Counted from the first letter of the stretch, positions 53,163-63,176 are shown. The stretch is 64,000 nucleotides of DNA from CAYNRG01 sp047973125 (GCA_047973125.1 JBKEBK010000003.1:1-64000); one strand, 5' to 3'. Notes: generated by a model not told the origin, from the letters alone. Numbers and translations: made by a program.

Positions 53163-53981
53163 ATGAGAAAAACTTCCGATATATTAATTCATATATTTAT
53201 AATTGTCATGGCATTTATTACGCTTTTTCCTTTTGCTTATATGATTATTTCAAGCCTTATGACCTTTCAAGAATCAATCAGTATCCCACCACGCCTTTTC
53301 CCAGCAGATATGCAGTGGTCAAATTATTTAGAGGTATTAAAAAGAGCGCCATTTGCTAGATACTTCTTTAATACAACTGTAGTTGCTCTTGCTTCAACTA
53401 CTGGTGTTTTAATTACTACAACACTGGCTGCCTTTGCTTTAGTTATGTTAGATTTCAAATATAAAAATTTAGTAGTATTTGGTCTTATTAGTTTACTAAT
53501 GATTCCATTTGAGGCAATCGTCTTTACAAATTATCAGACTATTGTAAGTCTTGGCTTAATTGATGATTATGCTGCTTTAATAATTCCGTTTTTAGCAAGT
53601 GTATTCTATATGTATTATTTAAAACAATACATGGAATCAATTCCTAATTCCTATTATCGAGCAGCTAAGATTGATGGTTGTAGTAATATTGAATTTATTA
53701 TTAAGGTTTTAATACCAATTATTAAACCGGCTTTAGTAACAGTGGGTTTATTAAGTTTTATTTCTAGTTGGAATTCATTCTTATGGCCACTACTTGTTAC
53801 TAATAGTACTAATATGCGTTTATTAAACAATGGTCTTAGTGCCTTTGCGACAGAGGCTGGAGCTGAAGTACAACTTCAGATGGCGGCATCGACAATAACC
53901 ATTGTACCGGTTATGATTATATATTTTATCTTTAGAAAACAGATTATTAATGGGGTAACTAAAAATGGACTTAAAGGGTAA
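53163..53981 (+). CDS. ABC importer permease (UgpE/MalG-like)
   Basis: A 272-residue second CUT1 permease with six membrane segments and an EAA loop (PNSYYRAAKIDGCSNIEF, near residue 160). It pairs with the preceding permease. Its 3' end overlaps the metallohydrolase gene by 17 nt. Confidence 0.92.
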   Translation: MRKTSDILIHIFIIVMAFITLFPFAYMIISSLMTFQESISIPPRLFPADMQWSNYLEVLKRAPFARYFFNTTVVALASTTGVLITTTLAAFALVMLDFKYKNLVVFGLISLLMIPFEAIVFTNYQTIVSLGLIDDYAALIIPFLASVFYMYYLKQYMESIPNSYYRAAKIDGCSNIEFIIKVLIPIIKPALVTVGLLSFISSWNSFLWPLLVTNSTNMRLLNNGLSAFATEAGAEVQLQMAASTITIVPVMIIYFIFRKQIINGVTKNGLKG

Positions 53982-55239
53982 TACAACGATAACATTTCAT
54001 AGTGGCATCTTAACAATTGGTGGCACAGTTATTGAAATTGAATATAATGGCTCAAGAGTATTCTTTGATTTTGGTACTGAATTTAGACCAGAATTAAAAC
54101 TTAAAGATGAAAACTTAGAAACTTTAATTGAGCATAAACTAATTCCTGATATTGATATCTATGATAAGAGATTCAAACGCATTGTTAATTCTAAGGATAC
54201 TGCAGTGTTTTTAAGCCATTGTCACTTAGATCATACAAGAATGATTAATTATCTAGATAGTGATATTCCACTTTATGCACTAAGTGAGACAAAAAGTATA
54301 ATTGAGTTATTAAATAAGGACAGAAAATTCATTCTGCCCTCATTTGATCCTAATATAGTCACAAGAGATATTATTGGATTAAAACCAGAAGAAGTAATTA
54401 AGGTTGGTGAGATTGAAGTGATGCTTTATCGTGTTGATCATGATGCCTATGGAGCTTGTGGAATGATTATTAAAACAAATGATATCACTATCGGCTATAC
54501 AGGTGATTTAAGACTTCATGGCTTTGACTCAAAAGATACAGCACATTTCTGTGAAAAAGCCTATAATTGTGATATTCTTTTAATGGAAGGAGTTTCCATT
54601 AGTTTTGATGAGAATAATGAGAAGTCATCTAATAAGTTTGAAAGTGAAGAAAAACTTGTTGAATGGATTGTTAATGAAGTTGATAAAAATCCAGATAAAC
54701 AGATTACATTCAATGCTTATTTAGCTAATGTAAAGCGATTTGAAAGATTAATAAGTGATGTTAATCGAAAGGTTGTTGTTAGTGAGAAAATGGCTTATAT
54801 CTTAAAAGAAATATTACATCTTGATTGTTTTTATCAAAAAGATGATAATATAGATTGGAAGATGGATAAAAAGTTTGCGGTTGATATCAGTGAATTAGAA
54901 AATAATCCACAAAAGTATCTATGGCAAATTGATGATTATCAAAGCTATCTTCAAAAAGGTGGTTTGTATCTTCACTGTGACGCTAGTCCTTTGGGTTTAT
55001 TTGATCCTTACTACTTAGTGTTTAAAGAAAAATTTGAAAGTAATCAAATTGAATTTAAACACATTGGTTGTAGTGGTCATGCAACTCCAAATGACTTAGA
55101 TAGAATTGTTGAAATGATTAAACCTAAGTGTTTAATTCCAATTCACTCATTGCATCCGGAAAGATTAAAAAATCCATATGGAGAAGTTCATCTTCCAAAA
55201 AGAGGCGAGAAATTAAAAGAGGAGAAAAGAAAATGCTAA
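53965..55239 (+). CDS. Metallo-beta-lactamase-fold hydrolase, RNase J/beta-CASP-like
   Basis: The N-terminal MBL domain has the zinc motif SHCHLDH near residue 85, a later ligand His in YRVDHDAYGACG near 155 and GYTGDLRLHG near 175. The C-terminal sequence HIGCSGHATPNDLDRIVEMIKPKCLIPIH resembles motifs B and C of beta-CASP nucleases (RNase J, CPSF). It lacks the long C-terminal domain of RNase J and is 424 residues. It has no signal peptide. It overlaps both the permease before and the lipoprotein after it, so it belongs to the transport operon, which is odd for a nuclease-like enzyme. It may hydrolyse an imported phosphodiester or oligonucleotide; this is speculative. Confidence 0.78.
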   Translation: MDLKGNTTITFHSGILTIGGTVIEIEYNGSRVFFDFGTEFRPELKLKDENLETLIEHKLIPDIDIYDKRFKRIVNSKDTAVFLSHCHLDHTRMINYLDSDIPLYALSETKSIIELLNKDRKFILPSFDPNIVTRDIIGLKPEEVIKVGEIEVMLYRVDHDAYGACGMIIKTNDITIGYTGDLRLHGFDSKDTAHFCEKAYNCDILLMEGVSISFDENNEKSSNKFESEEKLVEWIVNEVDKNPDKQITFNAYLANVKRFERLISDVNRKVVVSEKMAYILKEILHLDCFYQKDDNIDWKMDKKFAVDISELENNPQKYLWQIDDYQSYLQKGGLYLHCDASPLGLFDPYYLVFKEKFESNQIEFKHIGCSGHATPNDLDRIVEMIKPKCLIPIHSLHPERLKNPYGEVHLPKRGEKLKEEKRKC

Positions 55240-56501
55240 AAAAATTATTATTAAGTGTACTAGTTTTATTCTTAGTAGCAGGATGCTCAAGTAACAAACC
55301 TGCAGAGAAAGAAGAAGAGACAACTGGTGTTGTAACTGAAATCACAGAACCAGTAGAAGTTATCTTCTGGCATGCTATGAATAGTGCTCAAGAAGAAGCA
55401 CTAACAAAATTAACAGAAGAGTTTAATGCTGCTAATGAAAATATTACAATTGTACTTCAAAATCAATCTTCTTACAAAGATTTATCTCAGAAGTTAACAG
55501 CAACTATGGCAAGTCCAGAAAATTTACCTACAATTACTCAAGGGTATACAAACTGGTTCTTCAATGCTGCTAATGATGGTTTACTTCAAGACTTATCAGA
55601 ATATATAACAAATGAAGTTATTGGGATAAGTGATGTAGAAGATATTATTGCAGGATTTATGGAAGGTGCACAAATTAATGGTGTTCAATATGGTTTACCA
55701 TTTAATAAATCATCAGAAGCACTATTCTATAATGCTGATCAATTTGCAGAATATGGAATTGAAGCACCAACAACATTTGAAGAATTTATTGCTGCTGCAA
55801 AAACTGTTTATGAAAAATCAAATGGAGCAGTTGTTGGTGGTGGATTTGATTCACTTAACAACTTCTATGTAACTCAAATGATTAATAGAGGTCATAAATT
55901 AGATAATACATTAGATGTAACATCTGAAGATTCAATCGAAGTTATTAACCTTTACTTAGATGGTATAAAAGAAGGTTACTTAAGAATTGCTGGTACTGAT
56001 AAGTACTTATCAGGTCCATTTGGTAATGAATTAATCGCAATGAATATTGGATCTACAGCTGGAGAAAAATATGTACAACAAGGTGCAGAGGGTAAATTTA
56101 CACCTGAAGCAATTGCTGTTCCTGTAGCTAAAGGTATCCAACAAGGTACTGATATCTTCATGTTTGAAAAGGCAACTCCTGAGCAAAAAAGTGCAGCATT
56201 TATGTATATGAACTTCTTAACAAATGCTGAAAACCAATTATTCTGGGCTGCAAGTACAGGTTATCTTCCTGTTAGAGAAAGTGTAATTAATGGAGAAGAA
56301 TATACTACTCTTGATAGTATGATTGCTCCAATTGCTGCTGAAGTAACTGAAGAAATGTTTACAATTCCAGCAGATGCAAATGCAGTATATACTGAATTAA
56401 TTGCCATGATGGAAGAAATTCTAAGTCAACCAGAAGCAGAACTTGCTCCAATCTTAGAAAGATACCAAACAAATATCGAAGCTCTTTGGGCTGGCGAATA
56501 A
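55233..56501 (+). CDS. Extracellular solute-binding lipoprotein (family 1, UgpB-like)
   Basis: Substrate receptor of the ABC importer. The signal peptide ends in the lipobox LVAGC with Cys18. The mature protein starts with a charged linker, then VEVIFWHAMNSAQEEALTKLTEEFN, and later YGLPFNKSSEALFYNADQF and ENQLFWAASTGYLPVRESV, features shared with UgpB and maltose-type binding proteins. It is 422 residues from the ATG at 55233 (SD GAGGAG); longer frames lie in the previous gene. Similarity to UgpB hints at glycerophosphodiesters, but the ligand cannot be read. Confidence 0.92.
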   Translation: MLKKLLLSVLVLFLVAGCSSNKPAEKEEETTGVVTEITEPVEVIFWHAMNSAQEEALTKLTEEFNAANENITIVLQNQSSYKDLSQKLTATMASPENLPTITQGYTNWFFNAANDGLLQDLSEYITNEVIGISDVEDIIAGFMEGAQINGVQYGLPFNKSSEALFYNADQFAEYGIEAPTTFEEFIAAAKTVYEKSNGAVVGGGFDSLNNFYVTQMINRGHKLDNTLDVTSEDSIEVINLYLDGIKEGYLRIAGTDKYLSGPFGNELIAMNIGSTAGEKYVQQGAEGKFTPEAIAVPVAKGIQQGTDIFMFEKATPEQKSAAFMYMNFLTNAENQLFWAASTGYLPVRESVINGEEYTTLDSMIAPIAAEVTEEMFTIPADANAVYTELIAMMEEILSQPEAELAPILERYQTNIEALWAGE

Positions 56502-56516
56502 TAAAATATTTAAGAT

Positions 56517-56547
56517 ACATCTTACAAAATATGTAAGATGTTTTTTT
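56517..56547 (+). terminator. Intrinsic terminator of ABC importer operon
   Basis: ACATCTTACA pairs with TGTAAGATGT around a 6-nt loop, followed by seven Ts. Confidence 0.92.
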
Positions 56548-56604
56548 ATTGCTTTACTATAACTTTCTTGCTAAATTGTATATAATATATAAGAGGTGAA
56601 AATT

Positions 56605-58125
56605 ATGAAAAGAAAATTTAGAATTTTAGCAACTTCCGATATACATGGATTTATTCTTCCATATAACACAAGTGATAAAAAAGAGGGTAATTATTCTTTA
56701 TGTAAAGTAAAAAAGATAATAGATAAGTATCGAGATAATAATACCTTAGTAATTGATAATGGTGATTTAATTCAAGGAAATCCCTTAACATATTATTATA
56801 ATCAAATTTTTAAGGGTGAGATAAGTCCTGTTACAAAGATTGCAAATATTATAGGTTATGATTATTATAATCTTGGTAATCATGATTTTAATTTTGGGAT
56901 AGAGGCTTTAAATAATCATTTAAATAATGTTAATGGAAAGTTTATAACAAATAATATAAAAGTAGATAATAAAGAGGTAAGTCCATTATACCATCTACAT
57001 ACCTTTGATAATGGAGTAAAAGTAGCTCTATTTGGTATAGTTACTGACTACTTAGTTAGATGGGAAAAGAAAGAAACTCTTGATCATATAGAGGTTCTTG
57101 ATTCATTTAAAATGGCTAAGAAAGCAGTTTTAGAAATCAGAGAAAATGAGAAAGTTGATGCGATAATAGGAGTGTATCATGGTGGCTTTGAAAAGGATAT
57201 TGAGAGTGGTGAGCCTACTGAGACAATAACTAAAGAGAATAGGGCTTATAAAATTTGTGAAGAGTTAAAACTTGATATTCTAGTTAGTGGACATCAACAT
57301 CGATCGATTAGCGGTAAATGCTTAAATACTTTTGTTTCTCAGACTGCTTATATGGGAAGTGAAGTTGCGATGATTGATTTTGATGTTGATGATCGAGCAG
57401 GTGAGGTTACTTTAATTCAGGCCAATAGTGAAAAAAGCCAAGAAGTTATCGATGCCCATAAAGATATTAATGCAAAATATCAGGATTGGCTAGATACTCC
57501 CCTTGGACATACTGATATTAACTTAGAAGTAGAAGATCGATTTGATGCAAGATTAAATAAGCATCCGGCTATATCATTTATTAATCAAGTTCAACTTGAT
57601 AAAACAAATGCTGATTTTAGTGGGGTTGCACTTTTTAATGATGCTGTTGGATTTAAGCGAGATATTACAATGAGAGATCTTGTATCAACCTATGTATATA
57701 CTAATAACCTCTTTAAACTTGAAATTACAGGCTCTGTTTTAAAACAATACTTAGAAAGGTGTGCAGAGTACTTTATGATTGAAAATAATCAAATTGTGGT
57801 TAATAAGAGATTTACTTATCCAAAAGTTGCTCATTATAATTATGATATGGTAGATGGCTTAGATTATACAATTGATCTTAGTAAGCCAATAGGAAATAGG
57901 ATTACATCAATGATTAAAGATGGTAAATCTATTGATATGTCACAGAAGTACAGCTTAGTTATCAGTAACTATCGAGCAGGAGGAACGAGTGGTTTTGGAT
58001 GTTTTGCAGATTGTAAAGTTATTAAAGAGTACCAAGAAGATATAGTGGAAGTATTGGCTGATTACATTCTAAGACATAGTGACTTAAAGGTAAATCATAA
58101 AAATAATATAAAAATTACAAAATAA
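56605..58125 (+). CDS. 5'-nucleotidase / 2',3'-cyclic phosphodiesterase-like (UshA/CpdB family), cytoplasmic
   Basis: The N-terminal calcineurin-like metallophosphatase domain has ATSDIHGFI, IDNGDLIQGNP, YYNLGNHDFNFG, GVYHGG and VSGHQHRSISG, all the metal-binding motifs. The C-terminal 5'-nucleotidase domain has NADFSGVALFNDAVGF and SNYRAGGTSGFGCF (the ring-stacking region). It totals 506 residues. Most relatives are secreted or wall-anchored; this one has no signal peptide and no LPXTG, so it works inside the cell. I use the ATG at 56605; the GTG at 56596 is part of the SD (AAGAGGTG). It follows the importer operon behind a terminator. Confidence 0.9.
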   Translation: MKRKFRILATSDIHGFILPYNTSDKKEGNYSLCKVKKIIDKYRDNNTLVIDNGDLIQGNPLTYYYNQIFKGEISPVTKIANIIGYDYYNLGNHDFNFGIEALNNHLNNVNGKFITNNIKVDNKEVSPLYHLHTFDNGVKVALFGIVTDYLVRWEKKETLDHIEVLDSFKMAKKAVLEIRENEKVDAIIGVYHGGFEKDIESGEPTETITKENRAYKICEELKLDILVSGHQHRSISGKCLNTFVSQTAYMGSEVAMIDFDVDDRAGEVTLIQANSEKSQEVIDAHKDINAKYQDWLDTPLGHTDINLEVEDRFDARLNKHPAISFINQVQLDKTNADFSGVALFNDAVGFKRDITMRDLVSTYVYTNNLFKLEITGSVLKQYLERCAEYFMIENNQIVVNKRFTYPKVAHYNYDMVDGLDYTIDLSKPIGNRITSMIKDGKSIDMSQKYSLVISNYRAGGTSGFGCFADCKVIKEYQEDIVEVLADYILRHSDLKVNHKNNIKITK

Positions 58126-58372
58126 AAAGGACTACTTCTTTAGTGTCCCCATACATTTTAATTATAGCATAAAAACTAGTTAAATATAAGACTGTAAATA
58201 AAGGTTATATATAGTATAATTAAAGTATACAAGTAACATCAAAATAATCAATAGAGAAAGGAAACAAGGACAGACCATACGAGTAAGCTTTGTTTTTTAA
58301 AACTTTACTTGATATACACAGATGTTAATATCTATGCAATTAAAACAAAAGAAAGGACTAGGGTGCTAAATT
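58126..58372 (+). other. Intergenic leader region of the lipoprotein gene
   Basis: An imperfect hairpin (GGAC-TA with TA-GT-GTCC, near 58128-58148) follows the nucleotidase. A TATAAT at 58215-58220 predicts a leader of about 145 nt before the ATG at 58373, with an AGTAA/TTACT hairpin around 58280-58310. I recognise no riboswitch in it. Confidence 0.4.
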
Positions 58373-59317
58373 ATGAAATATCTTATGATGATACTTTTGC
58401 CTATATCGCTTTCAGGATGTACTAAGCAATCTGTTACAAAAGAATTAGAAAAGAAAGGGTATCTTATTTCATCCTTCGAGTCAGCTGGATTCAAACAATA
58501 TAAAACAATTATTCAGGTGATTGATACACAAGGTAATATGCAAGATGAAGTATCGTTTATTAGTAAGTCGGATGTATCATATAATGAAATGTATGATGAT
58601 GCAAACACTTTAGTACTTCATGGGCCGGGCGGTTTATTCTTCTATTATTTTGAAGAGAATAAAGTGAAGAAAATAGATGATAGAACTACATTATCATTTC
58701 ATATGGTTGATAAAGATAACTATATCTATATCAAATCTACAGATATAAATGAATTAATTTTAGTGCAAAATGGTGTAAGCAAATCAATTGCTACTCTAGA
58801 TTATTATGTAGGATCAATCTTTATGCATGGTGATAGAATATATGTTATGAATATCAACAGTGGTGAAGTAGAAGATTACTTTTATGATATCTTTGATTTT
58901 AAAGGTAATTTAGTTGAAAGAGTAAAAGTTAGGGAGGATGGTAAATTTGAACTTCTTAATGGAGAGTTTGTAATCCTTGCCCAAACTGAAGTTGTGTATC
59001 CTTTACTTGATAAAACAATTGATTTGTCATATGAAATGAGTAACACCTTTGCTTATGCAGTAAATACTAAAGGTGATTTAAAAACATTTGATTCAGGTAT
59101 CGATGATGAAACATGTCTATATTATAATCATGATACAAAAGAAGAAATAGAGTTTGGAAACTGCTATAGATTTTCTGAGCATGGTGATAATATAATCTAT
59201 ATTAATACAGTAGATGGTATCATAAAGTTTAATATGGAAAACTTAGAAACAACAAAAGTTATCGAAGAATATAAAGAATTATCGGGTCATGAAGTATTTG
59301 AATATACTTTGGATTAA
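58373..59317 (+). CDS. Lipoprotein of unknown function, probable beta-rich fold
   Basis: A short signal peptide ends in the lipobox LSGC with Cys16. The 298-residue mature protein is rich in repeated short beta-strand patterns, each with aromatic-hydrophobic strands and turn-like D/N/G (YIYIKSTDINELILVQNG; DRIYVMNINSGEVEDYFYD; DNIIYINTVDGIIKF). These look like blades of a six- to seven-bladed propeller (DUF5050-like). No catalytic motif is visible. The SD is modest (AGGGTGC). It is monocistronic with its own promoter and terminator. Confidence 0.75.
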   Translation: MKYLMMILLPISLSGCTKQSVTKELEKKGYLISSFESAGFKQYKTIIQVIDTQGNMQDEVSFISKSDVSYNEMYDDANTLVLHGPGGLFFYYFEENKVKKIDDRTTLSFHMVDKDNYIYIKSTDINELILVQNGVSKSIATLDYYVGSIFMHGDRIYVMNINSGEVEDYFYDIFDFKGNLVERVKVREDGKFELLNGEFVILAQTEVVYPLLDKTIDLSYEMSNTFAYAVNTKGDLKTFDSGIDDETCLYYNHDTKEEIEFGNCYRFSEHGDNIIYINTVDGIIKFNMENLETTKVIEEYKELSGHEVFEYTLD

Positions 59318-59334
59318 AAAAATAAAAATATTCA

Positions 59335-59373
59335 AAAAGCACATCCTATAAATGCAAGGATGTGCTTTTCTTT
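59335..59373. terminator. Intrinsic terminator between convergent genes
   Basis: AAAAGCACATCCT pairs with AGGATGTGCTTTT, with T-rich tails on both strands, between the lipoprotein and RlmCD genes. Confidence 0.92.
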
Positions 59374-59376
59374 TAT

Positions 59377-60516
59377 TTAATGGTTGTTTTTAACTATTAA
59401 AGCAATGGTTTCAATGTGTTTGGTAAATGGGAATAAATCAAATGATGATAGGTGTATAAGTTTATAATTTAAACTTTTTAGTATTTCGATATCTCTTTTT
59501 TGACTAATGGGATTACATGAAATATAAACAATCTTGTCTGGTTTTAACTTTACAGCTGTACTTAAAAACTCTTTTGTTGATCCACTTCTTGGAGGATCAA
59601 TAAATACAGTACTAATTCTTTTTGTTTGTTTTGTAAATTCTTGAATAAATTTTGTAGCATCTTCATTGTAAAATGATATATTTGAGATATTATTTATCTT
59701 AGCATTCTCTTTAGCATCCCTTATGGCCTGTGTATTTGACTCAACAGAAAAGACCTCTTTTACTGAGCTTGCTGCAATAAGTCCAATTGTTCCAATTCCA
59801 CAATATGCATCAATTATATTATCTTCTTTTGATAACTTTGCAAGCTCTATTGCCTTTTGATAAAGTTTTTCAGTTTGAGTAGGGTTTACTTGATAGAATG
59901 AATTGGTTGATAATTTAAAGGTTAGATTACATAGCTGATCTTGTATATAACCTTTTCCATATAGTATTTTCTCTTTTCCTTCTAAGACAACACTGGTATT
60001 TCTTTTATTTACAATAAGCGAAATACTACTTATTTCTTGATGAGCATCTCTTAGTAGTTGCATGAATTTTTTTGATCCTGCAAAAGTATCTTGACCAATT
60101 ACAAAGGCACATAAAATTTTATTTGTGCTATGAGATACTCTTAAATAAACATGTCTTATAATGCCGATTTTTCTATCTTCATCATATGCTCTAATTTTTA
60201 GTTTAGTGGCTATTTTACAGATTGTTTTTAAGATTTGATTAGCTAAATCATTTTGAATTAAACAATCTTCAATGCATACTACCTTATGAGATTTTTCTTC
60301 GTAAATCCCGCATTTTATATCTCTTTTATCATTTGTAAAGGTTGCAAAGACTTTATGGCGATAATTATAAGGGTTTTCCATTATCGTAATATCTTCTACT
60401 TTAAAAGGGTGAAATAATTTATTAAGTTCTTTTTGTTTATTTTTAATACTTATATCATAAGATGTTTCACCAATACTGCAGCCTCCACACCTTTTATTAT
60501 ATTTACAATTATTCAT
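59377..60516 (-). CDS. rlmCD: 23S rRNA (uracil-5)-methyltransferase, RlmCD type
   Basis: TrmA/RlmD-family SAM enzyme making m5U in 23S rRNA. The N-terminal cluster-binding cysteines are in CKYNKRCGGC and CIEDC. SAM motif DAYCGIGTIGLIAA is near residue 240, DPPRSGS near 307, and the catalytic Cys is in YISCNP near 335. At 379 residues it lacks the usual N-terminal TRAM domain, so it is a short form. RlmCD methylates two sites in B. subtilis; which are modified here is inferred from family only. Confidence 0.9.
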   Translation of the reverse strand: MNNCKYNKRCGGCSIGETSYDISIKNKQKELNKLFHPFKVEDITIMENPYNYRHKVFATFTNDKRDIKCGIYEEKSHKVVCIEDCLIQNDLANQILKTICKIATKLKIRAYDEDRKIGIIRHVYLRVSHSTNKILCAFVIGQDTFAGSKKFMQLLRDAHQEISSISLIVNKRNTSVVLEGKEKILYGKGYIQDQLCNLTFKLSTNSFYQVNPTQTEKLYQKAIELAKLSKEDNIIDAYCGIGTIGLIAASSVKEVFSVESNTQAIRDAKENAKINNISNISFYNEDATKFIQEFTKQTKRISTVFIDPPRSGSTKEFLSTAVKLKPDKIVYISCNPISQKRDIEILKSLNYKLIHLSSFDLFPFTKHIETIALIVKNNH

Positions 60517-60609
60517 ATTATCCCCCTTATACTATCAATATTATATTACTTTTTATATATGAAATAAAGTTGTAAATATAGTATAATAAATTAAGAACTG
60601 GAGAAATAT

Positions 60610-63126
60610 ATGGAAAAATACACCCCGATGATAAAACAATACTTAGAAGTTAAAAAAGGTTATCAAGATGCCCTAGTTTTTTATCGTTTAGGTGATTTCT
60701 ATGAGATGTTTTTTGATGATGCTAAAATTGCATCTAGTGAATTAGATCTAGTCTTAACTGGAAGAAATGGTGGAGTAAAAGATAAAATTCCAATGTGTGG
60801 AGTTCCTCACCATGCATCTAAGGCTTATATTCAAAAACTTGTTGAGAGGGGTTATAAGGTTGCGATTGTTGAGCAACTTGAAGATGCTGGAACAAGTGTT
60901 GGAATTGTTAAAAGGGATGTTATTCAAGTTATAACTCCTGGAACTATTATGGATAATTTTGATGATGAGAAAAAGAGTGTCTTTCTTGCAAGTATTATTG
61001 ATTGTAAAACTGGTTATACTTTATCTATTGTCGAATTATCAACTGGTGTTTGTATTCTTAAAAAAACCGATTATAACCAACAGTCTTTAATGCAGGCAAT
61101 ACTTAAAAATAATATTTATGAGGTAGTTGTTAAAAGTGATTTTAATGAGGCTATTATAAAGAAAATTCGTGAATTAGATAATGTCTTAATTTCTTATTGT
61201 GATAGTTTTGATATCATTGATAATTATCTTGTGCTTACTCAAAATATCACTGATCAAAATGATCGTGATGCTTGTGGTTTAATGATTCATTATTTGGAGA
61301 ATACCCAAAAACAAATGATTGGACATCTTCAGGTTTTTGAAATTGAAAATAATGAAGATGTATTATATATGGATTATTCTACTTCTTCAAATTTAGAGTT
61401 GACTACAACTTTAAGATCTAAAAGTAATAGTGAAACATTATGGTCTTATATGGATAAGTGTCAAAGTGTAATGGGATCAAGACTATTGAAACAGTGGATT
61501 GAAAGACCATTATCAAATAAAGATAAAATTATTGAAAGATTAAATCAGGTAGAGTATTTATGCAATAACTTTATTTTAAGACAGGATATCAAAGAAAATT
61601 TGGCTGGTATTTATGATATTCAAAGAATTGTTGCAAGAATCGTTATGAAAAGAGCAAATGCTATTGACTGCATTAGACTCATGAAAACCTTAGAAAAAGC
61701 ACCGCTTATTTTAGCATCATTAGATAATGATTTGTTTAGTGAGTATAAGTTATGTGATCCGCTTTCTGATTTATATGAGTTACTAAAGGATGCCTTTAAT
61801 GAAAATCCTCCACTTGGTATCAAAGAGGGTAAGATGTTTAAAGATGGCTATGATGAAGTATTAGATGAGGCTAGAAGCATTCAAAAAGATGGTAGAAGTT
61901 GGATTTTAGAGTGTGAGGCCAAAGAGAGAGAAAAAACTGGTATTAAGAGTTTAAAGATTGGTTATAATCGCGTATTTGGATACTACATTGAAGTAACTAA
62001 AGGATCGATAAATTTGGTAAAAGATGAGTTTGGCTATATTAGAAAACAAACACTGACTAATTGTGAAAGGTATATTACTGAAGAATTAAAGAATAAAGAA
62101 GAATCAATTTTAAATGCTTTTGATAATGCTATTAAGATTGAGTATGAATTATTTTTAAAGTTAATGAATACTATTTCTTCTTACTTACCAAAGATTCAGA
62201 AATTAGCAAATGTTTTGTCTAAAATAGATTGTCTTTATGCCTTTAGTGAAATTGGTAGTTCTTTCGGTTATGTAAGACCAGAGTTTAGTGATGGTGATGT
62301 TGATATAAGAGATGGCTATCATCCAATATTAAATAATAAGATGGATGATAAATCTTTTGTTTCAAATGATTTAATAATGGATGATACATCTGAGGTATTA
62401 ATTATTACTGGCCCTAATATGGGTGGTAAGAGTACTTATATGCGTCAAACTGCCCTAATTATTGTTATGGCACAAATGGGTTCATTTGTACCTTGTAGTT
62501 ATTGTAGTATTCCATTATTTGATAAGATCTTTACAAGAATTGGAGCTAGTGATGATATTCAATCTGGTAAGTCAACTTTTATGGTTGAAATGAGTGAAGC
62601 TAATTTGGCTTTAAGTTATGCTAGTAAAAATTCATTAATCTTATTTGATGAAATTGGAAGAGGAACCTCTACTTATGATGGAATGGCTTTGGCTCAGGCA
62701 ATGATAGAATATATTGTTAAAGCTGTCCATGCTAAATGTTTGTTTTCTACACATTATCATGAATTAACAGATTTAGAGAATGAATTAGATGGTGTAAAAA
62801 ATATTCATGCTGAAGTTATAGAGGAAGATGGTCATATTACCTTTATGTATAAAATGAAAGATGGTCGTGCAAATCGCTCATATGGTATCAATGTAGCAAA
62901 TCTTGCAAAACTTCCTCATGATATTATTAGTAGGGCAAAACAATTACTAATGCACTTTGAGAATAATAATGATGTTTTTAAAGTGGATAGTGAAGTTAAA
63001 ATGCAAAGAGAAGATCCAAGTGAAAAAGAAGTTATAAGTATTTTATCAGAGATTAATCCCAATGATATTACTCCGATTGAAGCTATTGGGATCATAAATG
63101 AATTAAAAAATAAACTGGTTAAATAA
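60610..63126 (+). CDS. mutS: DNA mismatch repair protein MutS
   Basis: Recognises mismatches and starts repair. The mismatch-binding FYE motif is at residues 30-32 (RLGDFYEMFF), the ATPase P-loop at ITGPNMGGKSTYMRQTALI near residue 597, ILFDEIGRGTSTYDG (Walker B) near 680, and STHYHELTDLE follows. At 838 residues with the C-terminal tail it is full-length MutS1. SD is weak (TGGAGAAATAT). Separated from mutL by 548 nt that hold three small-RNA genes. Confidence 0.97.
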   Translation: MEKYTPMIKQYLEVKKGYQDALVFYRLGDFYEMFFDDAKIASSELDLVLTGRNGGVKDKIPMCGVPHHASKAYIQKLVERGYKVAIVEQLEDAGTSVGIVKRDVIQVITPGTIMDNFDDEKKSVFLASIIDCKTGYTLSIVELSTGVCILKKTDYNQQSLMQAILKNNIYEVVVKSDFNEAIIKKIRELDNVLISYCDSFDIIDNYLVLTQNITDQNDRDACGLMIHYLENTQKQMIGHLQVFEIENNEDVLYMDYSTSSNLELTTTLRSKSNSETLWSYMDKCQSVMGSRLLKQWIERPLSNKDKIIERLNQVEYLCNNFILRQDIKENLAGIYDIQRIVARIVMKRANAIDCIRLMKTLEKAPLILASLDNDLFSEYKLCDPLSDLYELLKDAFNENPPLGIKEGKMFKDGYDEVLDEARSIQKDGRSWILECEAKEREKTGIKSLKIGYNRVFGYYIEVTKGSINLVKDEFGYIRKQTLTNCERYITEELKNKEESILNAFDNAIKIEYELFLKLMNTISSYLPKIQKLANVLSKIDCLYAFSEIGSSFGYVRPEFSDGDVDIRDGYHPILNNKMDDKSFVSNDLIMDDTSEVLIITGPNMGGKSTYMRQTALIIVMAQMGSFVPCSYCSIPLFDKIFTRIGASDDIQSGKSTFMVEMSEANLALSYASKNSLILFDEIGRGTSTYDGMALAQAMIEYIVKAVHAKCLFSTHYHELTDLENELDGVKNIHAEVIEEDGHITFMYKMKDGRANRSYGINVANLAKLPHDIISRAKQLLMHFENNNDVFKVDSEVKMQREDPSEKEVISILSEINPNDITPIEAIGIINELKNKLVK

Positions 63127-63127
63127 T

Positions 63128-63176
63128 CACATAATTTAACATAATCTTTACATAATTTTGCGATAATTATTATATA
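63128..63176 (+). promoter_or_regulatory. Control region of small RNA A (direct repeats plus -10)
   Basis: CACATAATTTAACATA (63128-63143) begins a series of hexamers, ATCACA, TTAACA and TTTACA, about 10-11 bp apart and resembling PhoP (TTHAHA) boxes. A -10-like TATATA (63171-63176) lies 18 nt after TTTACA (63147-63152). Confidence 0.6.

Noticed and set aside
58322..58369. 15-codon upstream frame before the lipoprotein gene
   Set aside because: No SD ahead of its ATG and no regulatory codon pattern; cannot be told from chance.
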